Origin: Clostridium_AB sp036639235
Lineage (GTDB): Bacteria > Bacillota > Clostridia > Clostridiales > Caloramatoraceae
NCBI RefSeq assembly: GCF_036639235.1
Contig: NZ_JAVWJB010000074.1
Location: 1 to 5,193, forward strand
Direction of reading: 5' to 3'
DNA: 5,193 bases
Part shown: in pieces, positions 1 through 4,219 of the stretch
Layout of the letters: each line of letters opens with the position of its first letter
Numbering within the stretch: position 1 is the first letter of the stretch
Notes under the pieces: model-generated
What the model was told of the DNA's origin: nothing
The model's database searches: none
What the model saw: only the letters and a program-made list of their open reading frames with translations
Program-made: the position numbers and the translations under genes

Positions 1-324
1 AAAAGTGAACTTACTATTGGATACTTTACTAAGCATGGTGATAGTGGAGTTGATATGCTTCCTATAGCGTCATTTGTTAAGAGGGATGTATATAAAATTG
101 CAAGATATTTTAATATTCCTGAGGATATTATTAACAAGGCACCTTCAGCTGGTCTTTGGGATAACCAAACAGATGAAGATGAAATGGGAATTACATATGA
201 AGACCTTGATAATTATATAGAAACAGGAGAAGCAACCGAAAAGGTAAGTGATAGGGTTGATCTACTTAATTATATGACGCGTCACAAAAGGGAGTTTCCT
301 CCTATGTTTAAGCCTTCAAGATAG
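1..324 (+). CDS. nadE: NH3-dependent NAD+ synthetase, C-terminal part (5' end outside window)
   Basis: The frame is open from base 1 and ends at TAG 322-324, giving 107 residues. NadE catalyses the last step of NAD synthesis: ATP-dependent amidation of nicotinate adenine dinucleotide in the cytoplasm. Visible family motifs are SELTIGYFTKHGDSGVD (residues 2-18 of the fragment), followed by a PSAGLW segment, QTDEDEMGITYEDLD, and the terminal HKREFPP. These are the typical C-terminal half of the bacterial ammonia-using enzyme. The ATP P-loop (SGGxDS) should lie upstream of the window. The ATG at 55 is an internal methionine, because the conserved sequence continues upstream of it. I see no strong terminator after it, only an imperfect hairpin at 326-360. 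No truncation is visible at the 3' end. The family call is firm; the full length is unknown. Confidence 0.93.
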   Translation, partial: KSELTIGYFTKHGDSGVDMLPIASFVKRDVYKIARYFNIPEDIINKAPSAGLWDNQTDEDEMGITYEDLDNYIETGEATEKVSDRVDLLNYMTRHKREFPPMFKPSR

Positions 325-325
325 T

Positions 326-360
326 TTAGATACTTTGAAAAACCTTTTTAAGTATGCTAA
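326..360 (+). other. Imperfect hairpin after nadE, overlapping the yebC promoter
   Basis: Bases 330-335 (atactt) pair with 350-355 (aagtat). The stem extends with 326-329 against 357-360 across one bulged G at 356, and a few A-T pairs are possible inside. No T-run follows directly; the nearest one, around 382-387, is about 20 nt away. It is therefore a poor intrinsic terminator. It may weakly end nadE transcription or be incidental AT-rich pairing, and it covers the -35 and part of the -10 of the next promoter. Confidence 0.3.
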
Positions 361-363
361 AAT
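335..363 (+). promoter_or_regulatory. Sigma-A type promoter of yebC
   Basis: TTGAAA at 335-340 (5 of 6 to TTGACA) is followed by a 17-nt spacer and TAAAAT at 358-363 (5 of 6 to TATAAT). The spacer ends in TGC at 355-357, giving an extended -10 TGn motif. Spacing is optimal. The predicted transcript start is near 370, leaving a leader of about 33 nt that contains the AAGGAGG ribosome site at 389-395, 7 nt before the ATG. This suggests yebC is transcribed independently of nadE. It is a prediction from sequence match only. Confidence 0.65.
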
Positions 364-402
364 TAATTGTTGATTGAATGGTTTTTTTAAGGAGGAATTG
401 CA

Positions 403-1134
403 ATGTCAGGACACTCAAAATGGGCGAATATTAAGAACAAAAAGGGTAAACAAGATGCTCTTAGAGGAAAGATATTCACTAAAATCGGTAAAGAAATTGC
501 AGTAGCAGTTAAAGAAGGCGGATCAAACCCAGATTCTAATACTAGACTGAGAGATGCAATTGCTAAGGGTAAGGCTAATAATATGCCTTCAGATAATATT
601 GCCCGTGCTATTAAGAAAGCAGCAGGGGAAGCAGGTAGTGTTAACTACGAAGAAATAGTTTATGAAGGATACGGACCAGCAGGAATAGCTGTAATTGTTT
701 CAGCACTTACTGATAACAGAAATAGAACAGCTTCAGAAGTTAGACATGCATTTGATAAGTTCGGAGGAAACCTTGGAACTACAGGATGTGTATCATTTAT
801 GTTTGAGAAGAAGGGTCTTATTATAGTAGAAGCTACTGATGAGATTGATGAAGATGAACTAATGATGACTGCACTTGATGCAGGAGCAGAGGACTTCTCA
901 AATGAAGGCGAGGTTTTTGAAATTATAACTGAGCCAGGAGATTTTTCACAGGTACGTGAGAAGCTAGAAGCAGCAGGAATAAGCTTTTTATCAGCTGAAA
1001 TATCAATGCTTCCTTCAACTACTACTAAGATTGAAGGAGACGATCTTGTTAAGTTCTTTAAGATGATTGATAAACTTGATAACGATGAGGATGTTCAGGG
1101 ATATTGGCATAATGCTGAATTCGATGAAGAATAA
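403..1134 (+). CDS. yebC: YebC/PmpR (TACO1) family protein, YebC_I type
   Basis: This 243-residue protein opens with MSGHSKWANIKNKKGKQD, the signature N-terminus of the YebC family, followed by RGKIFTKIGKEI. Further family blocks are DNRNRTASEVRHAFDKFGGNLG (about 104-125, with G127/C129 and SFMF after it) and a C-terminal domain ending DEDVQGYWHNAEFDEE. Length is typical (about 240-250). The MSGHSKW start and RGKIF segment look like the YebC_I branch rather than YebC_II. The family was long annotated as a transcription regulator (PmpR). More recent work on bacterial members and on mitochondrial TACO1 supports a role in relieving ribosome stalling at proline-rich stretches; which applies here is not shown by the sequence. 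The ATG has a strong AAGGAGG 7 nt upstream. Tandem TAA TAA stops and a strong terminator follow, so with its own promoter it is probably monocistronic. YebC next to ruv genes is a common bacterial arrangement. Confidence 0.95.
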   Translation: MSGHSKWANIKNKKGKQDALRGKIFTKIGKEIAVAVKEGGSNPDSNTRLRDAIAKGKANNMPSDNIARAIKKAAGEAGSVNYEEIVYEGYGPAGIAVIVSALTDNRNRTASEVRHAFDKFGGNLGTTGCVSFMFEKKGLIIVEATDEIDEDELMMTALDAGAEDFSNEGEVFEIITEPGDFSQVREKLEAAGISFLSAEISMLPSTTTKIEGDDLVKFFKMIDKLDNDEDVQGYWHNAEFDEE

Positions 1135-1148
1135 TAAATAGTTACTAG

Positions 1149-1180
1149 AAGGTGATTCTAATTATGGAATCACCTTTTTT
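1149..1180 (+). terminator. Intrinsic terminator after yebC
   Basis: A perfect 10-bp stem is formed by 1149-1158 (aaggtgattc) and 1167-1176 (gaatcacctt), with an 8-nt loop and a T-run at 1175-1180. It begins 14 nt after the yebC stop codon. This is a textbook rho-independent terminator and separates yebC from the next gene. Confidence 0.9.
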
Positions 1181-1201
1181 GTATAATCATATTAATTTAA
1201 T

Positions 1202-1229
1202 GTATAAAATATTTTTGTTTGGTTATAAT
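1202..1229 (+). promoter_or_regulatory. Candidate forespore (sigma-F/sigma-G-like) promoter of the bofC-like gene
   Basis: GTATA at 1202-1206 and GGTTATAAT at 1221-1229 are 14 nt apart. They resemble the B. subtilis sigma-F pattern (GYWTA, about 15-16 nt, GGNNANANT), with spacing one or two bases short. The same -10 contains a perfect TATAAT (1224-1229), so sigma-A recognition is possible, but I find no convincing -35 at 16-18 nt (1201-1206 is TGTATA). Transcription would start near 1236, leaving a very short leader that begins at the ribosome site. A forespore promoter would fit the role of BofC, which in B. subtilis is made in the forespore. The match is suggestive and the consensus is degenerate. 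Confidence 0.4.
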
Positions 1230-1236
1230 CCCAAAC

Positions 1237-1243
1237 AAAGGAG
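1237..1243 (+). promoter_or_regulatory. Ribosome binding site that decides the bofC-like start
   Basis: AAAGGAG lies 9 nt before ATG 1253, but directly abuts the in-frame TTG at 1244 with no spacer. This makes ATG 1253 the credible start and rules out the three-codon-longer version. Confidence 0.8.
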
Positions 1244-1252
1244 TTGATTAAT

Positions 1253-1858
1253 ATGAAATTAAGAAGAGTAATTATTATGGTTCTACTATTGTTTGTTATG
1301 GCTATAGGTGTTGGAACGTCACTATATATATCTAAGGGAAGTTCAGGGAATAATGTTAAGGTTGATGATTTAAGTATTAAGAAGGATGATATGAATGCCG
1401 CAGCTAAGGACACTATGTCTACTAATCAAGCTAGGGAAGATATGATGAAGTTTATAGGGCCTAAGACTATTATAGTTAAGAGAGATGTATATACTAAGGG
1501 AGAACCATTTGAACTTTCATATAAAATGGAGGTTACTGGGGATACTATAGGTATGGATAAAGATAAGTTTCAGAACTTTATAAGCAGTGAAGGCTATAAG
1601 ATTGATGAATTTACAGGTGATAAGGTTGTTATATCTAAAAGCATAAATACATGGCCAATTGGACTATTTGTACTTAAGTCAGTAGATAATAATATTGTAC
1701 TTTATAAGGTGGACGATAAGGGGGAACTTGTAGTGGTAGCCCCTACAGAAATTACCCTTGATCTTGTTTCAGAAAATGACAAGGATGATTTAATTAAGGG
1801 TAAGGTCTTTAAGACTAAGGAAGAAGCAGAGGTTACTATTGCTGAATATGACTCTTAA
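1253..1858 (+). CDS. bofC: BofC-like membrane-anchored sporulation protein
   Basis: The protein has 201 residues. Residues 1-5 are basic (MKLRR), and 6-26 form a hydrophobic segment that looks like a signal anchor; I see no clear signal peptidase site. A polar, acidic linker follows (about 28-68). Residues 72-130 resemble the first domain of B. subtilis BofC (a VY-x-x-G-(E/D) pattern, then aromatic-rich F-x-x-x and VVISKSI at its end). Residues about 135-201 fit the BofC C-terminal domain, clearest in EITLD...DLIKGKVFKTKEEAE..IAEY against my memory of the B. subtilis tail (QIDLE...NLLKGIPFRTKAEFEDVIEHM). In B. subtilis, BofC acts between the forespore membranes and restrains the protease SpoIVB, which signals activation of sigma-K. 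Position supports the call: bofC also sits beside ruvA in B. subtilis. The gene has its own terminator and probably its own promoter. Function in this organism is inferred. The family call is from recalled similarity, not a search. Confidence 0.72.
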   Translation: MKLRRVIIMVLLLFVMAIGVGTSLYISKGSSGNNVKVDDLSIKKDDMNAAAKDTMSTNQAREDMMKFIGPKTIIVKRDVYTKGEPFELSYKMEVTGDTIGMDKDKFQNFISSEGYKIDEFTGDKVVISKSINTWPIGLFVLKSVDNNIVLYKVDDKGELVVVAPTEITLDLVSENDKDDLIKGKVFKTKEEAEVTIAEYDS

Positions 1859-1920
1859 TTATTCTCAGGCTATTAAATTATCAACAGTCTAATATGAATT
1901 TAAATTTGTTTAGTAATAAG

Positions 1921-1957
1921 TGAGGGTATGGAAATTCCATATCCTTCAATTTTTTTT
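1921..1957 (+). terminator. Intrinsic terminator after the bofC-like gene
   Basis: The stem 1923-1932 (agggtatgga) pairs with 1936-1945 (tccatatcct) with one G-U pair and a 3-nt loop, followed by eight Ts at 1950-1957. It lies about 65 nt after the stop codon. It isolates the bofC-like gene from the ruv operon. The stretch between the stop and the hairpin (1859-1920) shows nothing else that I recognise. Confidence 0.85.
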
Positions 1958-1984
1958 AGGACTCTACCCTACCAACTTTAAAAA

Positions 1985-1993
1985 TGATATAAT
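1985..1993 (+). promoter_or_regulatory. Extended -10 promoter of the ruvC-ruvA-ruvB-queA operon
   Basis: TGATATAAT is a perfect extended -10 element (TGn followed by TATAAT at 1988-1993). No recognisable -35 lies at the proper distance; 1965-1970 reads TACCCT. Extended -10 promoters can work without a -35. Transcription would start near 2000, giving a leader of about 35 nt before ruvC. No LexA/DinR-type operator (GAAC-N4-GTTC-like) is evident around it, although GAAC occurs singly at 2008-2011. Confidence 0.65.
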
Positions 1994-2024
1994 TATAGAA
2001 TATGTACGAACAGACTTTCGTTTT

Positions 2025-2030
2025 GGAGGG
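2025..2030 (+). promoter_or_regulatory. Ribosome binding site fixing the ruvC start
   Basis: GGAGGG sits 4-5 nt before ATG 2035. The upstream in-frame ATG at 2002 would fall at the predicted transcript start with no ribosome site before it, so ATG 2035 is chosen. Confidence 0.8.
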
Positions 2031-2034
2031 TAAA

Positions 2035-2529
2035 ATGAGGATTATTGGAATTGACCCCGGTTATGCAATAGTCGGATATGGGGTTTTAGAATATGAAAAT
2101 AACAAGTTTAAAGTAATAGATTATGGTGCTGTTACAACTACTCCAAAAAACACTATGCCAGAGAGGCTTCACCAGGTTTTTGAGGCATTATCATATATAT
2201 TTGATAAGTATAAGCCAGACGCTATTGCATTTGAGGAGCTTTTCTTCAACCATAATGCTAAGACAGCCATAGCGGTTGGACAAGCAAGAGGAGTATCAAT
2301 ACTTGCAGCACAAAGACTTGGATTTGAGGTTTATGAATATACGCCTCTTCAAGTTAAGCAGGCTGTTGTAGGTTATGGAAGAGCGGATAAGAAGCAGGTA
2401 CAGCAGATGGTTAAAACACTACTTAACCTGAGAGTAGTACCTAAGCCTGACGATACAGCAGATGCACTTGCAGTTGCAATATGTCATGGTCATAGCTCAC
2501 ATATGTCAAGTTTATTTAAAATAAAATAG
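2035..2529 (+). CDS. ruvC: Holliday junction resolvase RuvC
   Basis: The 164-residue protein begins MRIIGIDPG, the family's standard N-terminus. RuvC is a dimeric, Mg-dependent RNase H-fold endonuclease that cuts Holliday junctions symmetrically during recombination and fork repair, working with RuvAB. The four catalytic acids can be placed by motif: D7 (GIDPG), E67 (AFEELFF), D140 and D143 (the DDTADALA stretch, equivalent to E. coli D138 and D141). Length is normal, compared with 173 in E. coli. The start is ATG 2035 because of GGAGGG upstream and the family N-terminus; an 11-residue extension to ATG 2002 is not supported. It is the first gene of the operon, 14 nt upstream of ruvA. Presence of ruvC separates this organism from Bacilli, which use RecU. 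Confidence 0.96.
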   Translation: MRIIGIDPGYAIVGYGVLEYENNKFKVIDYGAVTTTPKNTMPERLHQVFEALSYIFDKYKPDAIAFEELFFNHNAKTAIAVGQARGVSILAAQRLGFEVYEYTPLQVKQAVVGYGRADKKQVQQMVKTLLNLRVVPKPDDTADALAVAICHGHSSHMSSLFKIK

Positions 2530-2543
2530 AGGAGAGGCTTATT

Positions 2544-3146
2544 ATGATAGCTTTTGTTAAAGGAAAGGTTTTTGATATTTCGGAAGACCATGTGATTATA
2601 GACAATAACGGAATAGGTTATATAATTTATATGCCACTTCGAGATATAGAAAAAATCAAGAAAAAGGACGATGAAGTATTAATCCATACATATCACTATG
2701 TTAGAGAAGATGGAGAAATGTTATATGGATTTTATAATAGAGAATCACTACATTTATTTAAGAACCTTATTGGGGTTTCAGGTGTAGGACCAAAGGCAGG
2801 TCTTTCAATACTTTCAACAGTTGATGCAACAACACTAGTAATAGCAGTTGCAGGGGCAGATGATAAGACAATTGCAAAAGCTCCTGGTATTGGGAAGAAA
2901 ACAGCTCAAAGAATTATACTAGAACTTAGAGATAAATTTAAAAAACTTAATATTGAAGAGGCATTACCATTATTCTCACTTCCTGAGGAGAAGGTAGATA
3001 CATCTAAGATTTCAGAGGCTATTGAGGCACTTATGGCGCTTGGATACTCTAAAACAGAAGCGTCTAATGTTGTTACAGGTATAGATGCAGCAATGTCCCT
3101 TGAGGATATAATCAAGGAGGCCCTAAAACATTTAATGAGGGGATAG
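2544..3146 (+). CDS. ruvA: Holliday junction branch migration protein RuvA
   Basis: The 200-residue protein starts MIAFVKGKV and has the three RuvA domains. These are an OB fold (about 1-63) carrying the acidic pin E55-D56 in VREDGEMLYGF, and two helix-hairpin-helix motifs (LIGVSGVGPKAGLSIL at 75-90, and APGIGKKTAQRI at 113-124). After a flexible linker comes the C-terminal three-helix domain that contacts RuvB (about 153-200). RuvA tetramers clamp the four-way junction and load RuvB hexamers. The acidic pin matches E. coli E55/D56 in position. The ATG has AGGAG (2530-2534), which begins immediately after the ruvC TAG. It is followed after 9 nt by the ruvB start, so the pair is probably translationally linked. 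Length is normal and nothing is broken. Confidence 0.96.
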   Translation: MIAFVKGKVFDISEDHVIIDNNGIGYIIYMPLRDIEKIKKKDDEVLIHTYHYVREDGEMLYGFYNRESLHLFKNLIGVSGVGPKAGLSILSTVDATTLVIAVAGADDKTIAKAPGIGKKTAQRIILELRDKFKKLNIEEALPLFSLPEEKVDTSKISEAIEALMALGYSKTEASNVVTGIDAAMSLEDIIKEALKHLMRG

Positions 3147-3150
3147 GTGA
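3145..3150 (+). promoter_or_regulatory. Weak ribosome binding site for the TTG start of ruvB
   Basis: AGGTGA overlaps the ruvA stop TAG (3144-3146) and lies 5 nt before TTG 3156; a better GAGGGG lies at 3137-3142. TTG is the only workable start. The codon directly before it is TAG (3153-3155), and no in-frame ATG, GTG or TTG follows until well inside the conserved ATPase region. Confidence 0.7.
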
Positions 3151-3155
3151 TATAG

Positions 3156-4202
3156 TTGAACATACAAGATAGAATAACTTCTAGCTTTAATGAAGAAGAT
3201 ATTGAAGATAGAGTAACAACTTCTAGTTTTAAGGAAGAAGACATTGAAGTTGAGGGAAGCTTAAGACCTAGAACTTTTAATGAATATAAGGGTCAGGAAA
3301 AAGCCAAGGAAAAGTTATCTATTTTCATAGAAGCTGCAAAGAATAGGGGGGAGGCACTAGATCATGTGCTTTTATACGGACCTCCTGGGCTTGGTAAGAC
3401 AACACTATCAGGAATTATAGCCTATGAAATGGGAGCATCAATTAGGGTTACGTCAGGGCCTGCAATAGAAAAGGCGGGAGACTTAGCAGCAATACTTACG
3501 AACCTTGCAGAAGGTGACGTATTATTTATAGATGAGATACACAGACTAAATAGAAGTGTAGAAGAGATACTTTATCCAGCTATGGAGGATTATTCTCTAG
3601 ACATTATTATAGGTAAGGGGCCAAGTGCTAGAAGTATTAGAATAGATCTACCGAAGTTTACGCTTATAGGTGCAACTACTAAGGCTGGTATGCTTACAAG
3701 TCCTCTAAGAGATAGGTTTGGGGTTATGTGTAGACTGGAGCTATATAGTGAAGATGAGCTTCAGGATATAGTTATTAGAGGAGCATCAATTCTTGGAATA
3801 GGAATAGATGCAGATGCAGCACTTTCCATTGCTAGAAGAAGTAGAGGTACACCTAGAATAGCAAATAGACTTTTAAAGAGAGTTAGAGACTATGCTCAGG
3901 TTAGGGGAGATGGCTATATTGATGTTGACTCATCAAATGCAGCACTTGACCTACTTGAAGTTGATAGGCTAGGACTTGATAATATAGACAGAAAAATGTT
4001 AATATCAATGATAAATAAATTTTCAGGGGGACCAGTTGGTCTTGATACCCTTGCATACTCTATAGGTGAAGAGAATGAGACTATAGAAGATGTATATGAA
4101 CCATACTTACTACAGCTTGGATTTATTAATAGAACACCAAGGGGAAGAGTAGTAACAAGGTCAGCATATGACCACCTTAACATACCATACCCAGTTGAAT
4201 AG
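3156..4202 (+). CDS. ruvB: Holliday junction branch migration ATPase RuvB (TTG start, duplicated N-terminal segment)
   Basis: RuvB has 348 residues here and is the AAA+ hexameric motor that pumps DNA through the RuvA-bound junction. Visible motifs are SLRPRTFNEYKGQ (35-47), Walker A GPPGLGKTT (75-83), Walker B VLFIDEIHR (122-130) and sensor 1 IGATTKAG (171-178). They continue with the arginine-finger region SPLRDRFG (182-189), sensor 2 SRGTPRIANRLL (229-240), and a C-terminal winged helix (about 290-332, GGPVGLDTLAYSIGE to RTPRGR). All catalytic motifs are intact. The oddity is the N-terminus: residues 5-17 and 18-31 are near-copies, so SLRP lies about 13 residues later than in E. coli RuvB, and the protein is longer than E. 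coli's 336 by about the same amount. The start is TTG 3156, with a weak ribosome site overlapping the ruvA stop. This suggests its translation is coupled to ruvA. It is followed after 17 nt by queA. Confidence 0.96.
   Translation: MNIQDRITSSFNEEDIEDRVTTSSFKEEDIEVEGSLRPRTFNEYKGQEKAKEKLSIFIEAAKNRGEALDHVLLYGPPGLGKTTLSGIIAYEMGASIRVTSGPAIEKAGDLAAILTNLAEGDVLFIDEIHRLNRSVEEILYPAMEDYSLDIIIGKGPSARSIRIDLPKFTLIGATTKAGMLTSPLRDRFGVMCRLELYSEDELQDIVIRGASILGIGIDADAALSIARRSRGTPRIANRLLKRVRDYAQVRGDGYIDVDSSNAALDLLEVDRLGLDNIDRKMLISMINKFSGGPVGLDTLAYSIGEENETIEDVYEPYLLQLGFINRTPRGRVVTRSAYDHLNIPYPVE
3168..3248 (+). repeat. In-frame tandem duplication in the 5' end of ruvB
   Basis: Copy 1 (3168-3206, 39 nt) encodes DRITSSFNEEDIE, and copy 2 (3207-3248, 42 nt) encodes DRVTTSSFKEEDIE. 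The copies abut exactly. Aligned, they differ at four bases plus one 3-nt insertion in copy 2. The reading frame is preserved. The pattern is most simply a past slippage or unequal-exchange duplication that has since diverged slightly. Confidence 0.9.
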
Positions 4203-4219
4203 ATACTTAGGAGGATATT

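Noticed and set aside
1182..1187. TATAAT just after the yebC terminator as a bofC promoter
   Set aside because: There is no -35 at 16-18 nt (that region is the terminator stem-loop), and the downstream candidate at 1224-1229 has a better partner box. It is not fully excluded.
1244..1252. TTG start giving MINMKLRR for the bofC-like protein
   Set aside because: It directly abuts the AAAGGAG sequence with no spacer; ATG 1253 has the proper 9-nt distance.
1192..1413. Reverse-strand open frame of 73 codons over the start of the bofC-like gene
   Set aside because: It lies opposite a supported gene and its promoter region, shows no recognisable domain, and mirrors the sense strand's AT-rich codons.
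2002..2034. An 11-residue N-terminal extension of RuvC from ATG 2002
   Set aside because: That ATG lies at the predicted transcript start and has no ribosome site, whereas MRIIGIDPG from ATG 2035 is the family's normal beginning and has GGAGGG upstream.
1859..2034. Riboswitch or small RNA in the gap between the bofC-like gene and ruvC
   Set aside because: The gap is explained by one terminator hairpin and one promoter. The predicted ruvC leader of about 35 nt is too short for a known riboswitch.
2906..3244. Reverse-strand open frame of 112 codons across the ruvA-ruvB junction
   Set aside because: It is antisense to two conserved genes. Its repeated SSSLKLEV motif is simply the complement of the ruvB tandem duplication.
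3914..4183. Reverse-strand open frame of 89 codons inside ruvB
   Set aside because: It is entirely antisense to the conserved RuvB C-terminal domain, with no domain or convincing context of its own.
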